Origin: Hymenobacter norwichensis DSM 15439
GTDB lineage: Bacteria; Bacteroidota; Bacteroidia; Cytophagales; Hymenobacteraceae
Reading direction: 5' to 3'
Assembly: GCF_000420705.1 (NCBI RefSeq)
Contig: NZ_ATVL01000014.1
Coordinates: 78,075-142,074 of the forward strand
DNA: 64,000 nucleotides
The notes beneath the pieces are model-generated. The model was not told the origin of the DNA. It made no database searches and was given only the letters and a program-made list of their open reading frames with translations. The stretch's first letter is position 1. The number at the start of each line of letters is the position of its first letter. A program made the translations under genes and the position numbers. Positions 36,156-45,554 of this stretch are shown here, in pieces.

Positions 36156-37718
36156 CTACTTAACTTTTACAAATAGCCACAAACCCAGCAACGACACGGC
36201 CAGCACACCAGCGGCAGCCAGCATTGTAATGGCGTCGCGCACGTTCTTGCCTAGGCTGCCGACGGCGTGATATTTGTGCAAAAAGGCGAATGAAAGACCC
36301 TCATAACGGTCGGCATTCTCCACGCGGGCGGCGAGGCGGCCCGTAGCCGGCTCGACGTATAGAGTGGTCTTGGCGGGAGTAGTGTAGGCCACTTTTACCA
36401 CGGGCAGGCGCTTGTTCACGAAGCCATATTCTCCCTCGAAGTGGTCTATCAGCTCAGTTTGCTTGATGGGTGGGGCAGGCTGGCCATCGGCTTGCGCTAA
36501 GAAAGTATTGGCCAGAAAGCGCGCGTACTGCATGGTGCCGCCCGGCAATACTTGCCCGGTGGCAGTACTATAATATGTTGCCTCAGGCACACGCACGGCT
36601 TCAACGGGCTGGCCGGTGCTGGCGCCGGGGGCACTTCCTACGGTGGGCTTAGGAGCAGGTAGCGCCATGACCTGATAGTAGGCCTGCCCATTCAAATCCA
36701 CCAAGCCCACATTCTGTACTCTGAGCCAGTCCAGGGGCAGCTGGGTCAGGTCGGTGGTGAGGACCGTTGTTGCCAGAAGCGGGGCGTGCTGGAAACGTAG
36801 CCGCTCGTCGGGGTGCAGCTTGCGGGAAATGTGGAACGCGCCGCTGCCGGCGAAAGTAAGCGTGACGAAAGCAACAGCTAGGCCCACGGCCCGATGATAT
36901 TTACGTAACCAGCCCACTTGGTCCTGCGAGTTGCGCGGCTTCCGGAACCGACCCCACAGCAACCCATAGATGGCTAGCCCACTGAGGGTGGAAGCCAGAA
37001 TGACGCTCAGCACCACCAGCACCACCACTACGCGCACCGTGTTGCTCCCGCTGAGTTGTTCCAGCCAGCTCCAGCTGTGCAGCCAACTGAAAAAGCGCAG
37101 AAAAGCGGCTCGCGTAGGATTGTTGAATGAGGCCAACCGCGCCGGCATCGTTTCCACGTACACGGTCGTCACGCCGGCGCGCTCGAAGGTCAGCTTCCAC
37201 ACCGGCAGCAAGCGGTTCACAAACGGATAATCCGTGGAGAAGCCGGTAAGTCGCTCTGCTAAAACCAAGCGTGCAGTGGAATCCTGGAGGAAGTAACGGG
37301 CCAGCTGGCCAGCAAATTGTTGGTCGGCATCAGCGGGCAGGGCCGCCCCCGTAACGGCACTGAAATAGCGCGGCGCAGCCGTGGCACTGCCCAGCAGCAC
37401 TTGGTACGCCGGTTGGTTCTGCCAGCGCACCAGCCGCACGTTGCGCAGGCTATCCAGTGCGTGCCGGGCCAATACCTGCGTCAGCGGCACCACAGGTTGG
37501 GCCGCCGGCACGGGCGGCAGCGACTCCCGGGCAATGGTGGGCCGCAGCCAGTTGCTCATCAGTGGGTGTAGCAGCCCGCTCAGCGTCCAGCAGATGGTAG
37601 GAACAATGGTAATCAGGCCGATAATTCGGTGCCAGCGGTAGATGTTGCGCTGCACGTAGCGGCGCACTGGGCCCCGCCGGGCAGGAGTTGCTGGCGGGTG
37701 AGAAGAGGTGGTTTGCAT
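36156..37718 (-). CDS. PepSY-domain inner-membrane protein
   Basis: The 520-residue product starts at the ATG at 37718; the longer frame upstream is low-complexity. It has four or more membrane helices: YRWHRIIGLITIVPTICWTL, VVVVLVVLSVILASTLSGLA, YHRAVGLAVAFVTLTFAGSG and a C-terminal MLAAAGVLAVSLLGLWLFV. Periplasmic PepSY-like repeats lie between. The family includes PepSY-associated ferric reductases coupled to TonB receptors. It follows the TonB receptor gene by 61 nt, so a role in metal reduction or uptake is likely. Confidence 0.85.
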   Translation of the reverse strand: MQTTSSHPPATPARRGPVRRYVQRNIYRWHRIIGLITIVPTICWTLSGLLHPLMSNWLRPTIARESLPPVPAAQPVVPLTQVLARHALDSLRNVRLVRWQNQPAYQVLLGSATAAPRYFSAVTGAALPADADQQFAGQLARYFLQDSTARLVLAERLTGFSTDYPFVNRLLPVWKLTFERAGVTTVYVETMPARLASFNNPTRAAFLRFFSWLHSWSWLEQLSGSNTVRVVVVLVVLSVILASTLSGLAIYGLLWGRFRKPRNSQDQVGWLRKYHRAVGLAVAFVTLTFAGSGAFHISRKLHPDERLRFQHAPLLATTVLTTDLTQLPLDWLRVQNVGLVDLNGQAYYQVMALPAPKPTVGSAPGASTGQPVEAVRVPEATYYSTATGQVLPGGTMQYARFLANTFLAQADGQPAPPIKQTELIDHFEGEYGFVNKRLPVVKVAYTTPAKTTLYVEPATGRLAARVENADRYEGLSFAFLHKYHAVGSLGKNVRDAITMLAAAGVLAVSLLGLWLFVKVK

Positions 37719-37779
37719 AAGAGGAGAAGATGCGCCCAGACCGGCCGCGCCCCACGAAGGGAGCCACGGCCGGCGGCGG

Positions 37780-40164
37780 TTATTTTTTGCCAATGAAGTT
37801 GTATTGCATGCCCACCGACACCGTGCGCGGGGCGCCGGGCGTGTAGGTGGAACGGTCGGAGGCGGCGTTGCCGCGGGTGGCTGCCGTGGCGTAGGGCTCA
37901 TCGGTGAGGTTGAGCACGTTCACGAACACCTCCAGCGTTTCGTGCCAGCTGTAGCCGGTGCGCAGATTCAGCACGCTCACGCCCTTGGCCCCGAACAGGC
38001 CCTTATCGGCGTAGCGCACGGTGTTTACTTGGTTCTGGTACCAGGCGCTGATGTGCTGATACTCCGTGGCCAACCGCAGGCCGGGCAGCCACTGCGGCTT
38101 GTAGGTCAGCTCGGTATTGACTACCCAGCGCGGGGCTTGGGGCATCTGCTGGCCGTTCACGTTTTGCACTGCATCGGTGGCTTTTGTGCTGAGTACAAAC
38201 TCCTCGTAACGATGCACGGCATTGGTGCCCCCGAAGCGGAAAAACAATTCCGAGGTGGGCTTGTAGGTCAGGCCGTACTCCACGCCTCGGTGCAGGGTTT
38301 TGCCGGCACTCTGGTAGTCGGTGGAGTTGTCGGGCTGACGGATGTTAAGCAGTTCGTTGCGTCCATCTAGCTGATAGAGCGCTACATCCACGTATACCTT
38401 GTTGGCGAGTAAGGAAGCCCAGCCCCCGATTTCACGGTTGTAGAAGCGGGCCGGTTGCAGGTTGTAGTAGAACTCGGCTGGGGCGCCCGCCGGGGTGGTC
38501 GTCTTGCGGCGGAAGATGGACGTCAGGCCGGGCGGCGAGAAGCCTTGCGAGTAATTGGCGTATAGCCCGCGGCCCTTGCCTAGGTCGTAGGTTACACCCA
38601 CCTTGGGCGTGGCCTGCTGGTACTGCTTCGAGCCGACGGACTGGTCCAGGTAGTTGTGGTAGTCGAAGGCCAGGCGGTCGAACCGGCCGCCTAGCGTGAG
38701 TTGCAGCGCCGTGAGGCTAGGAATGGGGTGCAAATCGAGCTGGGCGTACACGGCCGAGTTCCGTAGGTCGGTGTCGTAGTCAGCCAGAAGCAAATCCGGG
38801 CGGTCGGCCATGATGGTGTATTTCTCCACCGACCGTTTATCGGGCCGCAGCTGAGCGGCTAGGTCCAATTGATGAGCGTTGTACTGCGTGGGCGAGTAAT
38901 CGAAGCTGGCCCCTCCCAGCAGCCGAGCCCCCAGCCAATTGAATTTCACGCTGTGCTGCGCCAGCACGCCGTAGCTCTTAAAGGCATTGACGTTGACTTC
39001 GCCCCGGGCCGTGGGCGCGCCGCTGGTCCAGCGGATGCCGTAGCTGGGGTTCTGGCCCACGCGGTTGTCGCGGAAATAGGTGGTGAGCGTGGTGCTGTTT
39101 TGCTCGTTCCACTGGTGCTCGGCCGTCAGGCGGGCCCGTAGGGCGTAGGTGTCGCGGTACGTGAAGTCGGACGTCGAGGAGTATTCGCGGCGGTAGTACG
39201 CCACACTATCCACCGAGCTGCTGGTTTCGGACTTGTAGTTGTTGTAGGAAGTGGCCGCCGTCAAGCGGGTTCTGTCGGTCAAAGCGTACTCCAGCCGGGC
39301 ATTAACCGACTGCTTATCGTAATCGGATTGCGCCTGCCAGCCATTGCGCTGCCGGGCCAGGTAGCCGCTCACGAACGCGCCGAGCTTGGCATTCAACATG
39401 CCCCCGCCGCCGAACTGCACGCGGCGGTAGCCGTACTGGTCGCCCTGCACCCCAACGCTGAGGGTAGGCACGCTGGTTGGCCGCTTGGTCAGCAGGTTAA
39501 TGGCGCCACCCACGGCCTCGGGCCCATAGAGTGACGAAGCCGGGCCTTTCACCACCTCAATGGAGTTGATGGCCAGCGGGTTGGACTCCAGTAGGGCGTT
39601 GTGGTTGAATACGCCCATCGGCCGCAGCGGAATACCATCTTCAAGATACAGAAAGTAGGCGTTGGTGCCGAACGGCTGGCGGATGCCCATGGCGTGCTGC
39701 TCGTTGCCGTAGTTGAGCATCACTACACCCGGCACCTTATTAATCAGCTCCGTCAGCAGCGTGGCCTTGGTATCCTGAATGACGGTCGGCGAAAGTTTGC
39801 TGATGGCTACCGGCGCGTCGGTGCGCAGCTGAGCTTCGCGGCTGGCCGTCACCACCACGGTTTGCAAATCCTCCACGGTCGGCGACAGCGCGACCCGCAG
39901 GGCTTGGCCATCGGCCGTAGGAGTCAAAGTAAACGACTGGTAGCCGATAGCCGATACAACCACCTGGGCGGCGTCGGTGGGCAACGAAAAATAGCCCGAG
40001 TTGTTGGTGCTGGTGCCGGTTTTGCCGTCCGGCGTACGTACGGTGGCCCCAACCAGGGGCTCTTTGGTGGTGGCATCGAACACGCGCCCCGTCAGGGAAG
40101 AATGCTGCGCCAGCGCCGCCTGGCTCACTAATAGGGCTAAGGGCAAGAAAGAAAGGTGTTTCAC
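37780..40164 (-). CDS. TonB-dependent outer-membrane receptor
   Basis: I place the start at the GTG at 40164, since KHLSFLPLALLVSQAALAQ then forms a clean signal peptide; the ATG at 40230 adds 22 non-signal residues. The 794-residue product has a carboxypeptidase-like N-terminal domain (LTGRVFDATTKEPLVGATVR), a TonB box region (LQTVVVTASREAQ), a plug (LINKVPGVVMLNYG, IEVVKGPASSLYGPEAVGGA) and a beta-barrel ending VSVGMQYNFIGKK. Together with the PepSY, SCO1-like and CNGKC neighbours it suggests metal (iron or copper) or metallophore uptake rather than glycan import. Confidence 0.92.
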   Translation of the reverse strand: MKHLSFLPLALLVSQAALAQHSSLTGRVFDATTKEPLVGATVRTPDGKTGTSTNNSGYFSLPTDAAQVVVSAIGYQSFTLTPTADGQALRVALSPTVEDLQTVVVTASREAQLRTDAPVAISKLSPTVIQDTKATLLTELINKVPGVVMLNYGNEQHAMGIRQPFGTNAYFLYLEDGIPLRPMGVFNHNALLESNPLAINSIEVVKGPASSLYGPEAVGGAINLLTKRPTSVPTLSVGVQGDQYGYRRVQFGGGGMLNAKLGAFVSGYLARQRNGWQAQSDYDKQSVNARLEYALTDRTRLTAATSYNNYKSETSSSVDSVAYYRREYSSTSDFTYRDTYALRARLTAEHQWNEQNSTTLTTYFRDNRVGQNPSYGIRWTSGAPTARGEVNVNAFKSYGVLAQHSVKFNWLGARLLGGASFDYSPTQYNAHQLDLAAQLRPDKRSVEKYTIMADRPDLLLADYDTDLRNSAVYAQLDLHPIPSLTALQLTLGGRFDRLAFDYHNYLDQSVGSKQYQQATPKVGVTYDLGKGRGLYANYSQGFSPPGLTSIFRRKTTTPAGAPAEFYYNLQPARFYNREIGGWASLLANKVYVDVALYQLDGRNELLNIRQPDNSTDYQSAGKTLHRGVEYGLTYKPTSELFFRFGGTNAVHRYEEFVLSTKATDAVQNVNGQQMPQAPRWVVNTELTYKPQWLPGLRLATEYQHISAWYQNQVNTVRYADKGLFGAKGVSVLNLRTGYSWHETLEVFVNVLNLTDEPYATAATRGNAASDRSTYTPGAPRTVSVGMQYNFIGKK

Positions 40165-40281
40165 TGAGCAAGAAGAATGACTGATGAGCGGCACGTACCC
40201 GCCCGCCCCGCACAGCCCGATAATGGGCACGCGGCAGCCGGCCCGTGGGGCGCGCCAAAACGCAGAAAAGGCGAGTTTTCA

Positions 40282-40668
40282 TCAGCCCTCAGCGGGCGGG
40301 TGGTCGGGGCCCGGCCGGTCCCAGGCGTACTTGCTCACGCCCAACGTGGCGTATTCAAGTTGCGTTGCTTGGAACCCGGCGGGCAGCAGCAGTTGAACCG
40401 GCAGCAGCGGCGTACAAAACAGCGTGATTTCCTGAAAGATCTGCTTACCACCAAGCGGCTGTTGCTTCTGTTCGGCGGCGTTAACGGCTCGCAGCTGCTT
40501 GGCCAGGTAGCATTTGCCGTTGCAGTGCAGTTGCGGCTTGGCGCGGTTGATGCACAGTACCCGGGCAATGTAGTCCTGGTTGAGCCACCAGCTCGCCACA
40601 ATGCCCAGCCGCCCGGCGCAGTGCACCGAGAGCGAACAAAGAAGCAAAAGGGCCACCACTCGCCGCAT
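40282..40668 (-). CDS. CNGKC-motif protein, copy 1
   Basis: This 128-residue protein has an N-terminal hydrophobic segment (VVALLLLCSLSVHCAGRLGI) and the motif C-x9-C-N-G-K-C-Y-L-A-K-Q-L near residues 38-58. I know similar uncharacterised proteins beside TonB receptors in Bacteroidota. The closely spaced cysteines suggest metal or redox binding at the membrane. A paralogue lies at 41877-42251. It precedes the TonB receptor by 117 nt. Confidence 0.7.
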   Translation of the reverse strand: MRRVVALLLLCSLSVHCAGRLGIVASWWLNQDYIARVLCINRAKPQLHCNGKCYLAKQLRAVNAAEQKQQPLGGKQIFQEITLFCTPLLPVQLLLPAGFQATQLEYATLGVSKYAWDRPGPDHPPAEG

Positions 40669-40722
40669 AACAGGTAGAGCGCCCGCAAGGACGCATCAGG
40701 TAAGTACTTGGTATTGAATATC

Positions 40723-40739
40723 CCCGGAAGCTTTCCGGG
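40723..40739. terminator. Short GC hairpin after the truncated SCO1 gene
   Basis: CCCGGAA-GCT-TTCCGGG forms a 7-bp stem with a 3-nt loop, 50 nt downstream of the SCO1-like stop and 55 nt before the next gene. There is no T-run, so a weak terminator or processing site at most. Confidence 0.35.
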
Positions 40740-40788
40740 TAAACCACTCCGCCCGCTACCAGGCAACCGCAAGGTTGGCGTCCTGTGG

Positions 40789-41049
40789 TCAGGTCGTGAA
40801 GAAAAAATCGGCCAAATACACCTTGCCCGTAAACGTGGCCGGCGTCACCACCACGCTGTCCTGGTTCAGCACCCGGAACGTGGGCACGGTGGGCCAGAGG
40901 ATGTCGCCGGCGGCCAGTACTTTAGGCTCGCCCAGATGAGGCAGCCGCTTGGTGGAAGGAGCCTCAGCGCAGCCCGTGATAAGGTACGAGAGGGCCACGA
41001 GCCTAACGAGCAGGCCGCGCAAATGCGGCAGCTTAAGAAAGTAGCGCAT
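40789..41049 (-). pseudogene. SCO1/SenC-like lipoprotein truncated at the metal-binding motif
   Basis: The 86-codon frame begins with a lipoprotein signal (lipobox SYLITGC) and continues as an SCO1 protein (ILWPTVPTFRVLNQDS, GKVYLADFFFTT). In SCO1 the next residues are the copper-binding C-P-x-x-C. Here the codon after TT is TGA, where TGC would be expected, and the downstream 100 nt show no SCO1 sequence. The thioredoxin-like domain is therefore lost. It is transcribed with the adjacent lipoprotein, whose stop is 3 nt away, so the truncated product may still be made. Confidence 0.65.
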
Positions 41050-41052
41050 GCC

Positions 41053-41496
41053 TTAACGAAGTCGTTGCGCGGAGTCCAGCGCGGTGGTTATCTGGCGGTC
41101 CAACTGTGTGAGTTGCTGAGCCTGGTCAACCCAGAAGTCGGCGTACTGGTGCGCGCTCAGGCGGATGGTATCCGGCTCTTTGTAGCGGTGCATCCAGTCC
41201 ATCATGGCCGCATCGGCTTGGAGTAAAGCATTAGCGCGTCGCCGCAACATCCGAGCTGCGCCACGGCTGGTTGTGCTGGTGGTATCGAGCGTGGCAAGCT
41301 GCTGTTGCAGGCGCTGGCGCTCGGTACTCAAGGCATCCATGCGGCTCATCAGGGAATCGTGGTGTTGCATGACGCTGGCACGGGTGGGGCCAATGCTAGC
41401 TGCGTCAGGAGTTGTGTGGGAAGTGGAATCAGGCTGGCACGCCGTCAGCAGGGCGAGCAGGAATAGCCGCCGAAAGACAGACAGAAGCTGTTTCAT
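41053..41496 (-). CDS. Small helical lipoprotein next to SCO1
   Basis: The 147-residue product starts at the ATG at 41496 (MKQLLSVFRRLFLLALLTAC), a lipoprotein signal with Cys20. The rest is a helical, probably coiled-coil protein (MSRMDALSTERQRLQQQLAT) ending with AMMDWMHRYKEPDTI. Proteins of this shape, sometimes labelled viral A-type inclusion protein by chance similarity, are common beside SCO1 genes in Bacteroidota. Function unknown. Confidence 0.65.
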   Translation of the reverse strand: MKQLLSVFRRLFLLALLTACQPDSTSHTTPDAASIGPTRASVMQHHDSLMSRMDALSTERQRLQQQLATLDTTSTTSRGAARMLRRRANALLQADAAMMDWMHRYKEPDTIRLSAHQYADFWVDQAQQLTQLDRQITTALDSAQRLR

Positions 41497-41876
41497 AAAT
41501 CGAAGTCGAAAAGAAGAAAAACAGAACAGGCAGCCCGCCAGTTGGTCGGGTGCGCAAGCAGCTAAGGCAGTGCTACCGAACTCAGGATGCTGCCGCTTAA
41601 TGGCAGTACCCGCACTAGCCGCCAAGCCGCTTCCGGCGGAATACGGCTGGTGTGGATACGCGTATCCAATACCCGAGCCGACGGCTAAGGGCAAAAACAG
41701 AAGCAGATACGTTTAGTTGGGCTCTCTTTTCCTGGCTAGATACAGCCAAGTCAGCACGTGCTAACGAATAGTTTAGCAAGCAGTTGTCCCTGATTTAGCA
41801 GCGCCTATAAGCCAGCAGATAGCGCATGGCAAGCCAATCCGCGCGGGCGGTTAGGGCCAGGAAAAGGGAGATGGGC

Positions 41877-42251
41877 TTATGCCGGTGGGTGGTCGGGGCT
41901 GGTACCGTCCCAACCGTAGGAGCCGACGCGCAGGTCAGCGTACCGGAGTGGCGTGGCCGACCATACGGGGGCCGTAAAGCGCAAGGGCAGCACGGCGGCG
42001 CAGAACAAGGTAATTTCCTGAAACGCCTGCTTGCTGTCCGGCTGCTGTTTGCGCTCGGCCTGCTCCACCGCTTTGAGCTGCTTGGCTAGATGGCACTTGC
42101 CGTTGCACTTCAGCTGGGGTTTGTCGCGGTTGATGCATAGCACTCGGGCAATGTAGTCCTGGTTGAGCCACCAACCGGCTACAATGCCCAGCCGCCCGGC
42201 GCAATGCACCGAGAGCGAGAACAACAGCAAAAGGGCAACAGCTTGACGCAC
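41877..42251 (-). CDS. CNGKC-motif protein, copy 2
   Basis: By alignment to copy 1 the start is the GTG at 42251 (RQAVALLLLFSLSVHCAGRL); the frame is open upstream to 42353. The 124-residue product repeats the whole plan of copy 1, including SWW/GWWLNQDYIARVLCIN and C-x9-CNGKC. The tails differ (copy 2 ends GTSPDHPPA, copy 1 GPDHPPAEG). The pair is probably an old tandem duplication bracketing the lipoprotein and SCO1 genes. This copy is first in the operon. Confidence 0.65.
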   Translation of the reverse strand: MRQAVALLLLFSLSVHCAGRLGIVAGWWLNQDYIARVLCINRDKPQLKCNGKCHLAKQLKAVEQAERKQQPDSKQAFQEITLFCAAVLPLRFTAPVWSATPLRYADLRVGSYGWDGTSPDHPPA

Positions 42252-42353
42252 GCGCAACGGAAGCGGGATAGAAACGCTTCGACGGCAAAGGAACAACGCA
42301 ATGCGGGAAGCACCAAACCAAGTGCATCCCGCACCTGTAAAGCGCGCCTTCAT

Positions 42354-43174
42354 AATTTCACCGCTGGTGGCACTCAGGTTCTCGGTTTATACGTTCTAGC
42401 CAGTCTTCAAACTGGGTCTTGTGGTAAGGCCACTGTGCGTTGCAAACAGCACCGGCCCTGCGCCCGTTGACCGGGTGGCAGCACCATGCAATTCTTGCTA
42501 TTGCAGGGCAAAGTGCCTTGGCTCTCCTTGTAACCAGAGTGGTTGTTACCAACACAGTAGGCAAAATAAGCGTGCAGTAGGCGACTTGTAGCATACCATT
42601 GGACTTTTGTGATGAGGAGAGGTTGCCGCGCAAGCGGGATGAACTCACGAGCTTGTGTTGCTACTAAAAATGCCCGTACCAACCCGGCAGCGGGTGAGCC
42701 GCCTGTTCTAAAAGCGTTGCCGAATGCACCGTGCGGGCCAACGGCTGCCGAAGCGCCTTTGCCAAATCCTGCTCGTTGTCAATGTTGGCCAACAAGGGCA
42801 GGAGCACCAAGTCCAGCGCTGCATCCTGGCCGATGAGCTGGCGTTGTAGGGCCGCCCCCAGAAACAGCCGCCTTGTTACCGGTTTAGTGGTGTCAGCTTT
42901 TAACAATACTTGAAGCGAAGGTCCTATCTAAGCACTCAAAAGAAGCCCTTTAACAAGTGGTGACCTGTTGCAGCACGCGCCACGATTAATTCTTATGATG
43001 AGTAGCAGCCTGCTTACTTACCGAATTTGAGTTATATGCGCATTCAGAGAGCCGCAAATGGTTGCTCTCTATATCGGTGAACTGCTTCTGACCTTGCATA
43101 CTCACGCTAACAATAAAGCAGCAAATAGGATAGCAGGGTCTGCAACAGCCATGGCCGTTTGCTAGCATATTTTA
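42354..43174. other. Low-information region with gene debris
   Basis: No gene is convincing. On the minus strand 42358-42648 ends with a protein-like stretch (WPYHKTQFEDWLERINREPE) but its start is poor. At 42664-42906 an 80-codon frame with a TTG start and GC-rich third positions (RRLFLGAALQRQLIGQDAAL) may be the tail of a lost gene. Both lack recognisable relatives. Confidence 0.35.
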
Positions 43175-43219
43175 TTGATTAATATCAATGTATTTCTTCA
43201 CTGCTACGAAACACCTTTG
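43175..43219 (+). promoter_or_regulatory. FNR-type box and -7 element of the LLM oxidoreductase gene
   Basis: TTGATTAATATCAA (43175-43188) is a perfect TTGAT-N4-ATCAA dyad. CACCTTTG (43212-43219), a close match to TAnnTTTG, begins 30.5 nt from the dyad centre. If transcription starts about 4 nt after the -7 element, the dyad is centred near -42, the class II activator position. No TTTG -33 element is present, as expected for an activated promoter. Confidence 0.65.
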
Positions 43220-43305
43220 CATAGTAACCCCGGTACGGTAGCAAATAGGCAGTCTTCAACAGACAACCGGCTTATAATAAGTAATTCATACTAAGGCAAG
43301 GTTTT

Positions 43306-44331
43306 ATGCAAATCGGAATTGATAGCTTCGCGGCGGCGCTGCTCGAAAACGGCACGGGCCGCACCCCCAGCGGCGCGGAAGCAATGGGGCAGTTGCTCGA
43401 CCGTATCGCGCTGGCCGACCAGGTAGGGCTGGACGTATTCGGCATTGGCGAACACCACAAAGCGGAGTTTCTGGACTCGGCCCCCGCCGTTATTCTGGCA
43501 GCTGCGGCAGCACGCACCCAGCGCATCCGCCTGACCAGCGCCGTGACTGTGCTCAGCGCCGCCGACCCGGTGCGCGTGTTTCAGGAGTTTGCCACCCTGG
43601 ATTTGATTTCGCAGGGCCGGGCCGAAATGGTGGTAGGGCGCGGCTCGTCCATTGAGGCGTTTCCGTTGTTCGGCTTCGACCTTGATGATTACGACGCCCT
43701 TTTCAAGGAAAAGCTGGAGTTACTGCTCGCCATTCGGGGCGAAGAGCACCTGCACTGGAAGGGCAAGTTCCGGCCGGCGCTGCGCGGGCAGGGCATTTAC
43801 CCCCGGCCTATGCAGCCAGTATTGCCCATTTGGCTAGGGGTGGGCGGCACGCCGCAGTCGTTTGTGCGGGCCGGCACGCTGGGCCTGCCCCTGATGGTGG
43901 CCGTTATCGGCGGCGATACGCACCGCTTTCGGCCCTTAGTGGACCTATACCGCGAGGCAGGCCAGCGAGCCGGGCACGCGCCCGAGCAGCTGCAAGTGGG
44001 GTTGCACTCGCTGGGCTACGTAGCCGATACGACCGAGGAAGCGGTGGAAGACTTTTACCCCGGCTACGCCCGCACGTTCACCAACCGGTCGCGGGAGCGG
44101 GGCGGCCCGCCCATAACACGAGGCCAGTTCGATGCCCAAATTGGGCCGTTGGGGGCGCTGCTGGTAGGCAATCCAGAGGAAGTGGCTGCCAAGATTTTGC
44201 GCCACGGCGAGGCCTTGGGCGGCATCTCGCGGGTCACCTTTCAGCTGGACGTGGCCACCCTTCCCCACGCCAAGCTGCTGCGGGCCATTGAGCTGCTAGG
44301 CACGCGCGTCGCCCCGCTGCTCCGCCCTTAA
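43306..44331 (+). CDS. LLM-class flavin-dependent oxidoreductase
   Basis: The 341-residue product is a bacterial luciferase-like TIM barrel: LDVFGIGEHHKAEFLDSAPA, RLTSAVTVLSAADPVRVFQE, GRAEMVVGRGSSIEAFPLFG and PVLPIWLGVGGTPQSFVRAG. The family uses reduced FMN (or F420) for monooxygenation or hydride transfer. Substrate unknown. It is the first rightward gene of the redox cluster and has an FNR-type box upstream. Confidence 0.93.
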   Translation: MQIGIDSFAAALLENGTGRTPSGAEAMGQLLDRIALADQVGLDVFGIGEHHKAEFLDSAPAVILAAAAARTQRIRLTSAVTVLSAADPVRVFQEFATLDLISQGRAEMVVGRGSSIEAFPLFGFDLDDYDALFKEKLELLLAIRGEEHLHWKGKFRPALRGQGIYPRPMQPVLPIWLGVGGTPQSFVRAGTLGLPLMVAVIGGDTHRFRPLVDLYREAGQRAGHAPEQLQVGLHSLGYVADTTEEAVEDFYPGYARTFTNRSRERGGPPITRGQFDAQIGPLGALLVGNPEEVAAKILRHGEALGGISRVTFQLDVATLPHAKLLRAIELLGTRVAPLLRP

Positions 44332-44474
44332 TGGTGAGCGGTAGCGCTGCAAAACGTGTCTAAAACGCCAGGTATTCAGCAGTTAATGAGGCTGCCAACG
44401 CTTATTTGGCTTGCACCTTCGGTTATTTTCACTCGGCCAAGCTGCTTAGCGACTGGCTGCAATATTATCTTCTT

Positions 44475-44873
44475 ATGGCCAGTACCATCACCAAAACCGT
44501 CAACATCCAGGCCAGCCCCGAGCGGGTGTGGGACTTCATCAATGACTTGGCCAACTGGCCGCAGTGGGCCATTCACAACGTGTTCAGCGCCGCGCCTGGC
44601 CCCGAGGGCTACTGGCTCATGGAAGGCCCCCGCGGCACCCAGCACGTGAAAATGCTGTCGAACCGGGAACTGGGCATCCTTGACCAGGAATTCAACGACC
44701 CCGTGGAGGGCAACTGGCGGGTGCCGTGCCGGGTGGTGGCCGGCAGCGAAGGCGCCCACTTCATGATGACCTTCACGAAGCCCGCGGTGATGCCCGATGA
44801 GCCGTTTTACCACGCCGTCGAGCTGATTGAGCAGGAAATGAGCAAGCTTAAAGAGCTGATGGAGAAAAGCTAG
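44475..44873 (+). CDS. SRPBCC-family (polyketide cyclase/START-like) protein
   Basis: The 132-residue product starts at the ATG at 44475 (MASTITKTVNIQASPERVWD), which is the usual SRPBCC beginning with the first strand and VWDFINDLANWPQW. The helix-grip fold binds hydrophobic ligands in a cavity. It follows the LLM gene by 143 nt and may be co-transcribed. The C-terminal helix (EQEMSKLKELMEKS) is intact. Confidence 0.85.
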   Translation: MASTITKTVNIQASPERVWDFINDLANWPQWAIHNVFSAAPGPEGYWLMEGPRGTQHVKMLSNRELGILDQEFNDPVEGNWRVPCRVVAGSEGAHFMMTFTKPAVMPDEPFYHAVELIEQEMSKLKELMEKS

Positions 44874-44937
44874 GTAACGCAGCCGTTAGGGACGACGCAT
44901 TCTGAGTTATCTGGGCGAAAGCGGACGAACTGACGGT

Positions 44938-45210
44938 CTAGTACTCCGCAAACTCCTGGTCGGGATAGCAAAATACCCACCGCTCGCCGGGCTCGGCCGA
45001 CGATACTACCGGGTGCTGCGTGGCGTGGAAGTGCTTGGTGGCGTGCGTGTTCTTGGACTGGTCGCAGCAGCCGACGTGGCCGCACTCCTGGCACGTGCGC
45101 AGGTGCACCCAGGTGTCGCCCAGGGCCACGCACTCGGGGCAGACGTGCTGCGGGGCCGTTTTCAGATGCGCCGGGTCGAGCGCCGAGAGGTGGGAGCAAA
45201 TAGAAGCCAT
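44938..45210 (-). CDS. UBP-type zinc-finger protein
   Basis: The 90-residue product is a single ZnF-UBP domain with the Cys/His ligands CSHL, CPEC, CQECGHVGCCDQS and THATKHFHATQHPVV. In eukaryotes this fold binds the ubiquitin C-terminus. Bacterial stand-alone forms are common in soil Bacteroidota and Actinobacteria and have no known function. It is transcribed alone on the minus strand. Confidence 0.9.
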   Translation of the reverse strand: MASICSHLSALDPAHLKTAPQHVCPECVALGDTWVHLRTCQECGHVGCCDQSKNTHATKHFHATQHPVVSSAEPGERWVFCYPDQEFAEY

Positions 45211-45460
45211 AGCAAAAGTGTTGTAGGTTAAATTAAAGATGGTGAGATGCTTAGGTGGCCCAAGCCATCTAAACGGTTACTTCAGGTGAGGCCGCAGCAT
45301 CTAGGCCGTTTTTTTCGTGCTGTTCGAGCAAGGCCTTGCCAGCTGGTGCACGACTACCTCCCGGTTTGCGGCGGAAATGCCACTAATGGTTTTCATAAAG
45401 TGAACGTTGGTCCTGCAGGCTTGACTTGGCAAAGGTGCCCACCTGCTTACCGGGTTTCTC

Positions 45461-45504
45461 TTGATATTTATCAAGAAAACCCAAGCCCAAAACCGCTAGG
45501 TTCG
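45461..45504 (+). promoter_or_regulatory. FNR-type box and -7 element of the broken Crp/Fnr gene
   Basis: TTGATATTTATCAA (45461-45474), extended to 7-bp arms TCTTGAT and ATCAAGA, is centred 29.5 nt upstream of TAGGTTCG (45497-45504), one base off TAnnTTTG. The gene downstream encodes a Crp/Fnr paralogue, so the site may once have been autoregulatory. Confidence 0.6.
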
Positions 45505-45554
45505 CAAAAGCCGGCTGCCCTGCTAGCCTCCCAGACGCCCATATTTTGCTCGCC

